NCBI GenBank assembly: GCA_947561585.1
Contig: CANNZV010002604.1
Span: 1 to 64,000 of the forward strand
Reading direction: 5' to 3'
DNA length: 64,000 nt
Source of the DNA: Caprella mutica
Taxonomy: Eukaryota; Arthropoda; Malacostraca; Amphipoda; Caprellidae
The translations under genes were made by a program, and so were the position numbers. Of this stretch, positions 23,463-35,333 are shown in pieces; positions within the stretch are counted from its first letter, which is position 1, and every line of letters begins with the position of its first letter. Under the pieces are notes generated by a model. That model was not told the DNA's origin. It saw only the letters and a list, made by a program, of their open reading frames with translations, and searched no databases.

Positions 23463-26400
23463 ACACTCATTATAGGTATGGTAGAATTAGAAAATTTGTG
23501 GGGGAAAAATGGTTACAAGCTGAAATATGGTCCAGATCTCCCATACAGTATGTAGATTAACCAAAAAAAACGGTTACTATTCATCAGTCCGACGCCCCAG
23601 TAGTCCGACACTTTTGTAATTTATTACTGATTTAACATAAAATATATGTTTATCGGGGGGCGTGCCGCCCCCCTCAACCCCCCGCCAGGTCACTAAACAA
23701 TCCTGAAGTGAGCAGGTTCCTGAACAAACTACATTAAATGATGAAATAAAGTGATGGATTGCATCATAAATTACCATTAGAAATAATGTAAAATAAAAGA
23801 GTAATATAAAATTTTAAAAATGAAAGAAATGAAAAATTAATTTATTATTTAGATTAGTTATTAATTGAGTATACCTATTTTAATCGAAAAATAAAAATAG
23901 CACAGAAAGATGGAACTGTCGGACTATTGAGAAGTCCCCAAAAAAACCGCCATCGATTGGACATTGGGAAACCTCATTTTCAGATCCCCAAAATTGTAGT
24001 CGAAAGCACGAATTAGTCAAAATTCAATTTTTCCAAATAAGTTCATGTTATATATCATTTTTTATACTGATTAACTTTCTAAGAGAACTTACGTCTCAAA
24101 GTAAACATATAAAGAGTTACACTAACATTATTGGACAATAGAATCATTTGAAATTACAATATCTTTCACTATTATAGATAATATGTTAAAAATATTTTTA
24201 TCATCTTTAGTTTCCGGTTCATCATCACTGTTGTAGTCATCAACTGTTGAGATTACCTGCAATATACACCAAAAACGTACAATCATTTTATTATCATGGA
24301 TGGAACTGCACCCCAAAAATCCATAACGATTACATCAACATTTTTGCCACTATTACTAGTGCACTTGAGCATCAAACTCAGCGGCATTCACCAAATGTTT
24401 AAACGCTTCGGACACCGTACTTTCGATACGAGCATGTTTTCCAGACACATGAGTTTTTCGTACCTAGCTTTAAAAAAAATCGGATTCATTCTCTTTGTAG
24501 AGACTAGTTGAAAAATTTATAAATCCATGGAATAAAACTTTGAAATATAAACAACTCGGATCTATAGACTTTCATCAGTTACTGTGGTGTGATTTGGTTA
24601 TCTGTCATCACCGGAGAAATAAAACCATTTTCTAATTTCTGTCCCTACTCTTTTGGCTGAATATTGAAGTCGTCGGTCATGGACCAATGTACGAGTCGAT
24701 AATGGCATCCAGAAGAGCCTGTATAACAAAAAATGAACGAAGCCTCATTCAAAATGAACAAACAGTTGCAATCTCTTGCATCGCTTCGTAAGAACATCTG
24801 TCAAAAGAGAAGTAAGAGGCTACCTGACCCAAAGGCTTTCTTTCATCTCATGGTAATGATCACCGAACTAGCAAGGAACATTCAGCATTTCTTTCGATAT
24901 GAATCAACGGCAAAGACCGAACCCTAGTGATTGTTTAATGATTTAAAGAAGGAATGATGAGAAAGTTTAATAAACTGTTACTATGCAAAATTGCAAAGGT
25001 CATCATGCTAGAATAAGAGACAATGCCAAAGAAAGACATTGCACAAAACAGCCCTTTCGTCGTCGATGTAGGAGCATTGCTATTTGTTACACAGAGTCAC
25101 TGACAGTTGGCAAAAGATAGACTCATACATTTCAATTGCTTATACTTACATAATGCATTTTGAAGAAACATTATGATAATTCAGCAAAGGTGATATTTGA
25201 TGGTTAAAGGACGAAAACATCAAAAGTCAAGAACACGAGTGCCGAAACATCATACCACAAAGTTTAATGTTCAGTTCCAAGAAGACAACCCTTTTCCGTT
25301 TACACCACAAGAGCTCTCTTATGTTCTTACATCACGAAAGAGTGAGAACCATCTTGACATCTACTTTTAAGAAAATGGTGATTGTCTGAATATCAAACAT
25401 ACATGCATCCTTCCGAAATAAATTTACAAGGAACCTTTGCTTTTTCTATATGCCTTCATTGGTTGTGATACAACGTCGTCAATAGTTGGAAAGGGGAGAT
25501 CAAATATTCATAATTTGAGCACTAAATCTGAATCATTGAAAGAGCAAGTTAAAATATTCTGTTGCCCATAGAGTGATCAATCTGAAGTTGATCAGCAGAA
25601 ATCAAGGTGTTCAAATTGTAGCCGTTTGTAGTTATCAGAAGTATGCTGATTTGGCATTGCAAGGGAATCATTACTCCCGAAAATATTCCGCCAACCGAAA
25701 GCCATTTCACTAGCACGGTCTGCGAAGCCATTGTCGACTCATACAATGGTCTATGATCGACGACTTCAATATTCAGCCAAAAGAGTAGGGACAGAAATTA
25801 GAAAAATGTTTTATTGATCCGGTGATGACCGATGATTAAATGGCACCACAGTCACTGATGAAAGTCATTAGATGTAAATGCATGGTAAAATAGTATATAC
25901 CCTGAGTTGTTTATATGTCAAAGTTTTATTCCATGGATTTATAAATTTTTCAACGAGCCTAACTATAAAGAGAGAATGAATCCGATTTTTTTAAAGATAG
26001 GTACAAAAACTTATGTGTCTAGAAAACATGCTCGTAGCTCGTATCGAAAGTACGGTGTCCGAAGCGTTTAAACATGTGACGAATGTCACGGAGTTTGATG
26101 CTCAAACGCACTGGCAAAAATGTTGATTTAAAGAATTTTTGGGGTGCAGTTCCATCCATGATAATAAAATAATTGTTCTTTTTTGGTGTATATTGCAGTT
26201 GATGACTACAACAGTGATGATGAACCGGAAACTAAAGATGAAAAAAATATTTTTGACATATTATCTATAATGGTGAAAGATATTGTAATTTCAAATGAGT
26301 TTATTGTCCAATAATGTTAGTGTAACTCTTTATATGTATATTTTGAGACGTAAGTTCTCTTAAAAAGTTAAATCAGTATAAAAAATGATATATAACATGA

Positions 26401-26610
26401 CCTTATTTGGAAAAATTGAATTTTGACTAATTCGCGCTTTCGACTACAATTTTGGGGATCTGAAAATGAATTTTCCCAATGTCAAATCGATGGCGCCTTT
26501 TGATTTGGTTAATCTACATACTATATGGGAGGTCTGGACCGAATTTCAGCTTATTAATAAATAACCATTTTTTCCCCACAAATGGTGATCTTAGAGCCAA
26601 TTCTCCCATA
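23463..26610. repeat. large inverted-repeat structure M, about 3.1 kb
   Basis: Left arm 23463-24715 (excluding inserted A2) and right arm about 25700-26610 are diverged complements. Examples are ATGGATGGAACTGCACCCCA at 24296 versus its complement at 26145, and CTACTCTTTTGGCTGAATAT at 24645 versus its complement near 25770. A spacer of about 1 kb (24716-25699) separates the arms. Both arms keep a 38-codon frame ending in a stop, after an acceptor-like TATTGCAG in the right arm (26195-26312 +; left arm minus strand from about 24240 to 24128). It is either a foldback element or an inverted duplication. No known protein family is recognised. Confidence 0.75.
23572..23939 (-). mobile_element. family A word-terminus element, copy A2
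   Basis: Reverse orientation. It starts GGTTACTATTCATCAGTCC and ends AGAAGTCCCC. Flanks AAAAAAAAC and AAAAAAACC agree at 8 of 9 bases. It has the family A core (complement of TAGTTTGTTGTATCC, partly shortened) and a strong GC hairpin GGGGGGCGTGCCGCCCCCC at about 23655. It lies in the left arm of the inverted repeat M and is absent from the right arm, so it arrived after M formed. Confidence 0.85.
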
Positions 26611-26892
26611 CTATTACCAATCCAATGATGGCCTGAGACTCACGGAGCTAATTGATAATAATAATCATGGTATAATAACTTAACAATTATGCTCACTAGA
26701 AAATCAAAATAACACACGTTCTGCGTAGCGTGGTTGTGACGTCACGCGGATCCTTCATAATTTGTTTACTTTTAGTGCGCTACTGTATTCGTACCTTCCT
26801 GCCAAAGTGCTGCTTGAGTAATCTTGTACAAAAAAAACCTAATAATGTCAATGTTCTGTGCAGTGTTTGGGAGTTTTGAAGATGCTGTAGAG
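26611..26892. other. unassigned spacer containing a CpG-bearing segment
   Basis: Includes GTGACGTCACGCGGATCC at about 26738, whose GTGACGTCAC is a perfect CRE-like palindrome. A related TATGACGTCAC occurs at 43083. No gene is seen beside either. Confidence 0.4.
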
Positions 26893-27599
26893 CAGAGGTG
26901 GGCAAATGCAGCACTCAGTGCTATTTTGGCACCACTGCCCACCCGGGAAACGGTGCTTTATTTTTTTCCAAAGAAAATTAAGAATTTTTAGCCCTGACTG
27001 CTCTATAAATTAAAAGGATAATACAGAAGTGCATGGTCAACTAATTGAAGAACAGTATATTTGTAATGAATGACCTTGATACTTTGATAGTAAATTTTAT
27101 CCCTTAATGAGGATTTTTTTGTTTATTGTTACAATAGTGCCGGTGTTTAATTTATTTACCTCTGTCTCTTTTTATCAAGATTAGTTAACTTCACATCTTT
27201 CATACGCTTGTCTAGGGACATTCAAACACTGTGGAAAATATTTATGCAATCATTTTTCATTCCCATTTTTAATAAGTTAGGTAAGTAATTTATCCTGTGA
27301 ATTTATGAGTTACTTATTATTACTTATGCAAGATAGCTTATTTTTGTTTTTATTGTGATATTTTCACATGAAGAATTTTTTTTATATATCATATAATAAT
27401 TCGTTTTAGTGCAAATGATAAATCAACTACCAATATTTATGCTCAAAATATGTACCGTTGTAAATGTTCGTACTTCAATTAAATATACCACCTCATTATA
27501 TAATTATTCAGTATCCCCAGCAATTTAGAAAACGAAAAGAAAATTGGCACTGAGATTCCATCTTTCAGCACTGAAAAACACAATGTGTGCCCACCCCTG
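26893..27599. mobile_element. hAT MITE N
   Basis: Textbook hAT signature: ends CAGAGGTGGGCAAATGC and GTGTGCCCACCCCTG, with a perfect 8-bp duplication CTGTAGAG (26885-26892 and 27600-27607). Length is 707 bp. Subterminal GCAGCACTCAGTGC and TTTCAGCACTGA motifs occur near the two ends. Non-coding. Confidence 0.92.
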
Positions 27600-27707
27600 C
27601 TGTAGAGTGTAGATAATGTAATTAAACTACTTGGTTCCCAAAATATCCACAGTTGAAAACTTGTGAAACGATTGGGACATAAATGTAGATATAAGAAGTG
27701 ATAAATT

Positions 27708-27915
27708 CAAACTAAGTGATTAAGTACCTAACTCTCAATAGGTAAATACACTGTAGGTAGGTACTTACTTCTCAATAGGTGTACATATCAAGAGGTAGGT
27801 AGGTACCTACCTACAGTGTAGCTAAACCTCAAGAGGTAGGTACATACCTACAGTCTAGCTATCTACCTCTCAATAGGTAGTCTTAGGTAGGTACAGTACA
27901 GGTATGTACCTAGGT
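27708..27915. repeat. TAGGTACCTACC-type degenerate repeat
   Basis: Irregular tandem and inverted repetition of CTCAATAGGTAG, AGGTAGGTAC and GTACCTACCTAC. The tract can fold on itself. No other feature. Confidence 0.8.
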
Positions 27916-28069
27916 ACCAGGCAAGATATCAAAATACCAACCATTCTACACTTTGCTAAGAAGATAGTTTTATGTATTTTTTTTTAAAGACAATATTTTT
28001 CCATTAAAAACAAGAAGGATGAAATCTTTAAATAGGAGAAAATTCCTTCAGGAACTACGAGTGAGGGGT

Positions 28070-29690
28070 TGAGTTCCCTGAAGGGGTGGACCTGACCCTC
28101 TAAAACTTCTCCTTCTCGGCTGAGAAGATGCTGAAGGCATTTCCTCTCTGGATCGCAAGAGCCATTCGCTGTTGGAACCAGGCAGACTTCCTTTGATCTT
28201 TCGTTGACTTCATGATTAATTAGGTCGTACTACCAGCCGCTCCTGTGTTCTCTATAGCAATTGGCTCAAATATGTATGCATCTTCAAGGGCGGAGTATTT
28301 CTGAAGCTTACGGTTCTCCGCAGCCCCGGCAGCTGATCCGGCCTCAACTGCGGAATCATTGAGGTGTGTCTCTGCAAATGTGTCGACATACTTGCAATCC
28401 CAAATCAGACTCTTTCCATTCATGTAAGGAATCACAGTAATACCATCTGGGCGTTTACCATCACCTCTGTCAAGCCCAGGAGGCTCAAGCACTGAAGGGA
28501 GTCCTGCTCTCTGCAAAGCCCGTTTTACCACATCATTCATTGCTGCATGTCTTGGGTGACGCCCAGAACTGCACCTACAAGACAGGCCATGCAGTCCTCT
28601 GACATCCATTTCACTACCACAGCGGCAAGAATGAGGTTCACAAAATCTGGCACCAACTCTGAAAGCAATGGCTACCCTCAGGACCTCTGGATCGAGCTGT
28701 GTACCCAATGACGGTATGGGAATCGCGTTCAACCACACTCCAGTTTCTTTAAGAGATGCAGATAACAGTCGTGCCCTTGCCACCTGATCAGCTCTAGCCT
28801 AAAGACTCTCCATTAATGAATGATCCCGTGGTGTATCCCATTCTTTTTGACTGGACTCATGGACTGGTACCGGGAGACCAGCCTGTAAACCCTGCCTCCA
28901 TGTCTCAACTGCACCCGTAAGCTCTCCGGTATCAACTATATTAATATTACAAGAATAGTTTCAACCAAATAACTCACAGAATACATTGAAGACACAAAAG
29001 CAGGTAAGGCATTATCTCCAGCTCTCCTACAACCCCGTCCACCAAGGCCAACCGGTAAAGTTGCCTGAACCCAAGAATCATCTGAAATCTCTACATTGGT
29101 CACACTGGCAACGGCAGATCTAAGTGATTCATCAAAACAGCTAAGTTCGACTACGTGCTTGTAAGCTGGAGAAGCCCGCAGAACATATTGTAGCTTCGGA
29201 ATGGAGAAAACATTTCTCAACAAAAAGAAGGCTTGATGGTTATCCACCACCCGCAATCGAGAAACCATGAGATCCAGATCTTCTTCTTCCTTAAAATCTC
29301 CTCGGGGATACCCAAGTCAATTAAAGGCGCACCCAAGAAGGAGCAATTGTCCTTATGAACCACTCTGATATTTGGAAGCACTGCCCGGAACAACAATTCT
29401 GTTTCACCAGGGGCACTATCATCGAGAACGGTCAGCTCACATTTCGCGCTATTAACTTCAAGTCCGATGGCAATCAACCTAACTATCAAGGTTCTTACGT
29501 CCTCCAAAACTCTCCCCGGTGTATCTCCCAGGGCTGCGTCCTCCAGATACCATACATTGAACTCTGACTGAACCCTGCGAGCCACCTCGTCAATTCCAAG
29601 AGCAAACATAGCCGGTCCAAAGGGGTCACCCTGCTGGATACCTGTCTCCGACCTCAGCTCCTCTTCACCAAAAAACAAAGCCAGTCGCTC
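28070..29690 (-). pseudogene. non-LTR retrotransposon relic: reverse transcriptase plus restriction-like endonuclease
   Basis: Read on the minus strand from 29690. An RT fragment (29217-29690) has the motif GIQQGDPFGPAMFALGIDE (RT motif B) and WYLEDAALG where motif C normally reads xxDD, so the first catalytic aspartate is replaced by glutamate. A second frame (28936-29268) carries the region after the RT. A third (28220-28783) carries the C-terminal domain: a Cys-His cluster (HSCRCGS...GLHGLSCRCSSGRHPRH) and a PD-(D/E)XK-like nuclease signature (KRPDGITVIP...IWDCKYVD). The frames do not join, and the 5' half of the RT is missing. The order RT, Cys-His, restriction-like endonuclease matches the early-branching non-LTR architecture. 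It is truncated exactly at element A3. Dead copy. Confidence 0.85.
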
Positions 29691-29691
29691 C

Positions 29692-30075
29692 AATAGTCCG
29701 ACAGTTCCATCTTTCTGTGTTATTTTTATTTTTTGATTAAAATATAAAATATGATTAAATAGGTAAACTCTATTAATAACTAATCTAAATCATAAATTTA
29801 TTTTTCACTTCTTTCATTTAAAAAAAATTATATTACTCTTTTATTTTACTTTATTTCTAATAGTAATTTATGATGCAATCCATCACTTTCATCATTTAAT
29901 GTAGTTTGTTGTATCCGCTAGTTTGTTGTACTGCACACTTCCTGATTGTTTAAAGACCTGGCAGGGGGGTTCGGGGGGGCGGCACGCCCCCCTATATACA
30001 TATATTTTATGTTAAATCAGTAATAAATAACAAAAGTGTCGGACTACTGGGGCGTCGAACTAATGAATAGTTACC
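29692..30075 (+). mobile_element. family A word-terminus element, copy A3 (left tip missing)
   Basis: It begins abruptly at AATAGTCCGACAGTTCC, so the outermost 11 bases seen in A1 and A4 are absent. The right end is intact (GTCGGACTACTGGGGCGTC ... GAATAGTTACC). It has the family core and the GC hairpin (GGGGGGCGGCACGCCCCCC at about 29974). It directly abuts the reverse transcriptase fragment on the left and a hAT MITE 3 bp away on the right. No target duplication can be assigned. Confidence 0.8.
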
Positions 30076-30078
30076 ATT

Positions 30079-30895
30079 CAGGGTTGCCAGATGGTTTCCA
30101 ACTTTCTTGCCAAATCCAAGTAGAAAATTAGCCACAAATAGCTACTTATAATTTTAGAAAAATATCAAACGGTACATACAAATTAATGTAGAATGTCTTG
30201 ATTTGTTGTGGTGAGTTTATTTCACTCGCGACAATCAGAGGAGTAACAATTGAAAACTCATACTTGAATTCATATTCTTATACCTACCCATGTAGACTTA
30301 TATTATTTTGATGCCATATGACTGCGAGGTACTGGTAGGTATATATACAATTCCAACACATTTATCACACAACCCTCAAACAACTGATTATGCTAACTTT
30401 ATTGAAATAAATTTTTTATGAAAATATATACATAGAGTAATTCAAATCCTAACTGAACCAACATATTGAAATCCAATAGCTATACGTTTAACATTTCAAT
30501 CAAGCCTATTTTAGATCAAAAAATGGCCCTTCAAGAAAATGACTACACGAGCCTCTTTTTTGTTTAAAATAATTAAAATCACTCAGAAAACTACAATACA
30601 TTGAACATTATATCACACGATCATTCAGCTCCCCATATCTTTTAATTCTGACATTGAAATCCATTGTAACATGCTGTTATCAATTTCTTTCTATATTTTC
30701 GAAGCTCCTCTACAGGCTCCGGGAGAAAAATGGGTTTATTACAAAAATTTGGGATAACTATATCTGTACTTTTTCATATAAATCTACTTCCACATCTAGC
30801 CAAAATCATGGTGGCTTATTTCTGAAAATAATTCTTAGCCACCGTTCATTGAAAATAGCCACTTTGGCTGAAATTAGCCACGTCTGGCAACCTTG
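30079..30895. mobile_element. hAT-type MITE with CAGGGTTGCCAGATG ends
   Basis: Ends CAGGGTTGCCAGATGG and CGTCTGGCAACCTTG are near-perfect inverted repeats of hAT type. Flanking 8-mers TTACCATT and CTATCATT agree at 6 of 8 bases. GAAAATTAGCCAC and GAAATTAGCCAC motifs lie near the ends. Frames inside (for example 30654-30926) have no domain. The left flank is the terminal ACC of element A3. Confidence 0.75.
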
Positions 30896-31057
30896 CTATC
30901 ATTTGATGCCTCACAATTTGTTTTAAACGGTACAGGGATCGAATGTGGTGGGTTTGAATTTACACTTTGTAACCGCTTATAAAAAGTAGTAATGTAAAGT
31001 GTATTTCTTTCAGATTCACTTGATGTGTAGCAGCTCAAAAATGGAGGTGACTGCTTG
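30896..31057. other. short spacer
   Basis: Unassigned sequence between the hAT MITE and element C. It ends with the 9-bp target duplication of C. Confidence 0.4.
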
Positions 31058-31682
31058 GGTATCCGGTAAATTCATCGCAGTAAATTCATCGCCGGTAAAT
31101 TCATCGCATGGTAAATTCATCGCGTGGTAAATTCATCGCATGGTACATTATAAAATTAAATTGATAAACTCAAATAAACTCTTTGCAAATAATTACGCCG
31201 ACCTTACTTTATTTTTCGCTGGATTATGGTAACTGGTTTGTACGAATCTGTGATGTTAGTTTATTTTAAAATCATTGAATTTTTAGTTATAGACTGTCAT
31301 ATAATTTTCACATGTATATCATACAATTACTATAAAATATTTAATATGTGGGTAATTGCATTAGGCTAATTTATTATTTTATTGTTATGCATATTTTTCT
31401 TTAATTTACATTTATGTTAATTCTCAAATTACGTATTTGGGTAGCTACTCATAGTTTGAAGAACAACATAACTGTAAATGCTACACCTCATTGAAAATAT
31501 GATCAGCAAAGCATAATTGCCTCAGTAAATGGGAACCAGGTTTTCTAATTATTTAAGAGGTAATGATTACAATTTATCTTTTTAAAAGTAATTTACATAT
31601 ATTTTTTGTTCAGTTGTAACGATAGAATATCATTCTTAATATTAACGGTTTGCTTTAGCAACGTACATATCCATATATTATT

Positions 31683-31752
31683 TCGTGGACCGACAATTGG
31701 GCTCCACGACAATTGGACCCCTAACGATTGGGCCCCTAAGACAATTAGGCCC
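31683..31752. repeat. isolated word array E (GACAATTGGGCCCCTAA)
   Basis: Four words of about 16 bp: GACAATTGGGCTCCAC, GACAATTGGACCCCTAAC, GATTGGGCCCCTAA and GACAATTAGGCCC. It has the spacing and style of the terminal arrays of elements A, C, D and G. No inverted partner was found, so it is either a one-ended relic or the end of an element deleted by the later insertions in C. Confidence 0.6.
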
Positions 31753-32291
31753 AAAGACCAAGATATTATTTTCCCATTTTTTAAAGTCTATTGTATTAAC
31801 TTAATCAAAGACCATTGCTCTATCGTAATAACTCGGGATGTGACAATATGCAATTTGAATAAAAATATAGTCTTCAGCATAATTAAATAAAGAATATTCC
31901 CAATATGAAAAATACATTATTGTTATGAAAAATATAAATTTTTTGATAGAACATATTCATTTTATGAATAAACACTATTATTCTTTCAAACTACTATATT
32001 TTTTTGTTATAAGATAATTCATGTAAGCCACAAATTTCCTAAGTACGGTACCACTATAGTGAACTCCTGCGTAGTGAATGAGTTAGGATGTAACCAATAG
32101 AAAATAAGAATTTAGCTATTTTAGATGAAGAAACAATAGAAAATAAGAATGAAGGTATTTAAAGATAGCCGTGGCCCACCAAGACATGCTGAAATTATTA
32201 GAACATACATGTCGACTTGAAAGTTAATGTGAATTTGTTGAAACCTGTTCACTGCAGCCAGTGTTCAATATAGAAGAGTTTTATAAATTAT

Positions 32292-32895
32292 TGTAAATCG
32301 CGAATGCAAATTTGTTGGGCGCATGACTCGCCACGAGATGGCGTTGTTGTTTAACGTAGTCCACTTGTTCTTCGCTCTTATGCTTGGTGTTTGTGTAACT
32401 GGTTGTCAGATTGTCAGTGTTAAATTAGTGCTTGAAGCGAAGAATGTGTGACGCTCTCAGATATAGATTGTTTAGACTGATCTTCTTTGTTATTTGTTTC
32501 AGGAAAGGTGTGACTATAGAATTTAGTTTGTCGTTTGAAGTATTGTTGAGATGAGTAATTTTATAGATAGATAGTGATTCTACAGTCGAGCAATTAATGC
32601 GCTTGTCTTTGAAAAGCCTGTGCATAGTTTTCTGGTGGGACAGATGAAACTGGTCAACTTGCTGGCTGGCTAGTCTGGATTGAAAACTTCGGGTAAACAC
32701 AAGGAGTAATGCGAATGTAGGGTGAATACATTTAAACTGTACTGTGAATGAATTAGGAGTGTGAGAGTGTAGCATTACCACAATATTGAGCCTATGAACC
32801 ATCTCAAATTTTTTGAGTCGCTGTACGTGTACATGATGTGTGAATAAATAGACCATCTGGTCACTGAGTTTCACTACCCTCCCCCACCAGAAACA
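32292..32895 (+). repeat. 5' LTR of Bel/Pao element
   Basis: Begins TGTAAATCGCGAATGC and ends CCCACCAGAAACA, 604 bp. The flank ATTAT (32287-32291) matches ATTAT after the 3' LTR (39386-39390), giving a 5-bp target duplication as usual for this order. It differs from the 3' LTR by scattered substitutions and by a replaced segment of about 110 bp (about 32555-32660). An antisense frame of 184 codons runs through it and has no domain. Confidence 0.85.
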
Positions 32896-33729
32896 GTACC
32901 GATGTTTCATAAAATCTTGAACATCAAGGCACTTGGACAGACCCGAATGCCGAGAAGAGTCAAGTCTAATCTGTTTCATTTCCGGGGGGAGGTAAGACGA
33001 GGGGTCTACACTTAACCTGGAAAGGAGAACAGTATAGTGAGAGTTAGAAAGAGGAAAGTGCTTACGTCACTTTGAAGTTCATAGTGATTTCGTCCTATTG
33101 AATTTCATTTTGCTCCTCAAGGCAACCAAACTCGGAACCCGAAACTTATGCTCGCTGCAAAGATCTACGGGGAATGTGAATACTGTTTCGTCACGTGTAT
33201 TAGTAGGAAAGTGATGACATTAGCTATCATAGCTATCAATGTGGTGTATTTTGACAAAATCTGGGATTTCGGATAACTCTGCACTTCATGAAATTCTCCA
33301 TTCATATCGCATTTTAGTGTTATTATAAAAGCAATATTTAGCTAAAATAGTATTTCATAATTAATAGTCTTTGCACTTCATTTAGCTACCTATTTTAAAT
33401 TGCTAACTTTCAGTTAAACCTCCAGCGTTTAGACTCTATTTCATTTCATTACAATATTCATTTAATTTCTCTTTTTCTGCATTTAATTCAAACATGCAAT
33501 ATTTAGACTGAATTTCATTTCGCATTAATATTCTGCATTCCATATATTTGCTATTTAAATCAAACTTACAGTAATTAGGCTACCATTCATTTTGTCGCTC
33601 TTCATTTCATTTTTCGTGTTGTATATTTGAAATATTTAGGCTAACAAACAGTGACAGGAGATCAATTGATTGGCGTGTGTGTGGTGTTGTTCATCTGATT
33701 GATTCGTGCTCTGTCTTGCTGTAGACCTG

Positions 33730-34979
33730 TAGACGGGAGATTGAAGTGGAAGAAGAAAAGAGGAGACTGGAGAGTGAAATGAAACACGAGAAGAGGAGAC
33801 TGGAGGAAGAGAAAAGAAAACGTGAAGCTGAAGAAATGAGAGAGGAGATGGAATTAGAAATGGAAATCAAATCTCTGGAACGTCAAGCACGGGATTACGC
33901 CCTCAGAGTTGAAGCGGAGGCATGGGCACGATTTGAGGTTATTGATGCGGGAACTGTTCAAGGTAAGGGTACTCTATTGAATGTGGAAGATATCGTGAGA
34001 GATCAAACTGGGGCTGTAGGTGAGATTTTAGATAGGGGGATTAGTAGAAGCTATATTGGTGCTAGTGATAGGTCTAGGATAGAGGAGTGGGATAAGGAGA
34101 ATTTTGATAGAAAGTAACTTAGGAATGGAATAAAAGGTCGTTCTAGGGAGAGTCATTCTGGTAGTGGTGATTTAAAGTTGGGGGTTGGTAATGGGCGTAC
34201 AGTGGAACCAAACATAGTATGTAGCGAGAATATCTTACGAGAGCTGGCAGCAAGCAACGTTAGGATTGGGCTACCGAAACAAAATAGAATGCTACGACGA
34301 TGATGCTACTCAGTATACCCTCTTCAAAGGGTCAATGGCCGAAATAAACTGATCCGATACGCTGAGTTACACTGAGAAGCTCCACTATGTGTACCAGCAC
34401 ACCTCGGGAGAACCTAGGGAATTAGTAAAAGGAGTCCTGTATATGGACCCTAAAAAGAGCTATGAAGAAATCTGGAAATGGTTCGAGGAGAAGTACGGAG
34501 CACCTGAGAAAATCGGCTCAGAATTTGTTGATGGTCTTCTGAATCGGAACCCGGTAGCGAGAGACGATGTCGAGGGTTTGAAGGCCTATGCTGTGTCATT
34601 AAGACTTACTAAGAATGTTCTGGATATGATCCCCCATGGAAGGTGTGAGTTGGATCACCCTAAGACAATCAGTGCTTTGGTATCAAAGCTTCACTTTGGT
34701 CTGCAGGAGAAGTGCAGGGTGCAATCAACCGAGAAGAAGCACGAGATGGAAGAATACTTAGGGTACGAGGATCTTTTATCAAGTTTGTTGAGAAAGCAGC
34801 AAGAACGGATTCAGACCCGCTATATGGAAAGCAAGCTATGCAAAGAGCATCTGTTGAACAATTGGGTAAGGCAAGTCAACCAAGAAAGAGGGTCGTTATT
34901 AACGCCGCGTCGTATGGGGAAGATATTACTGAAGAGAATAGGAAAGAATTTAGGGAACCTCATGTCAATGGGGAAGTAA
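33730..34979 (+). pseudogene. Bel/Pao gag region (coiled coil and DUF1759-like)
   Basis: The first frame (to 34117) is a charged coiled coil (repeats of EEKRRLE and EREAEEMREEME type). It is interrupted by a stop near 34115 and frame changes to about 34388. The next frame (34389-34979) resembles the DUF1759 gag domain of Bel/Pao elements: YQHTSGEPRELVKGVL, then YEEIWKWFEEKYGAPEKI. No initiating ATG is visible for the coiled-coil frame. A zinc-knuckle-like CFHCAGAHRVDHCRIF follows near 35000 in another frame. The product would be the capsid of the retrotransposon particle, but the gene is broken in several places. Confidence 0.8.
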
Positions 34980-35333
34980 GATATAGGCAGAGTTGTTTCC
35001 ACTGTGCAGGTGCTCATAGGGTAGACCATTGTCGGATATTTAAGCAGTTAGAGGAAGATGAGCGACAGGAAGTGTTTAGAGATAAGAAACCTATGTTTTA
35101 TCTGTCTTCAACCAGGTCACCATGCTGCTGTTTGCTCTGTACCCAAGGTATGTGATCGTTGTAATAGATATCATCACACACTCTTGCACAGAGAAGGTAG
35201 GGGAGTATATCAGAGAAATTGAGGAACGTCCCCCAATGGTAATGTCGGTGGGAGCAAGTCATTCTACAAGGAAGAACGGGGTAGTAAGGTAAGTCTTTCA
35301 GTTGACGCCCCTGAATTTCAGAGCAAGGGACCA

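Noticed and set aside
26738..26755. CRE-like GTGACGTCAC as a promoter
   Set aside because: No transcription unit or other promoter element is visible beside it.
29355..29567. Plus-strand frame opposite the RT fragment
   Set aside because: Shadow of the minus-strand reverse transcriptase, which has clear family motifs.
30654..30926. 90-codon frame inside the hAT MITE
   Set aside because: It crosses the MITE's terminal repeat into the flank and shows no domain.
32425..32979. 184-codon antisense frame in the Bel/Pao 5' LTR, with a similar one in the 3' LTR
   Set aside because: It lies antisense in LTR sequence, has no domain, and its partner frame in the 3' LTR is broken by the rearrangement.
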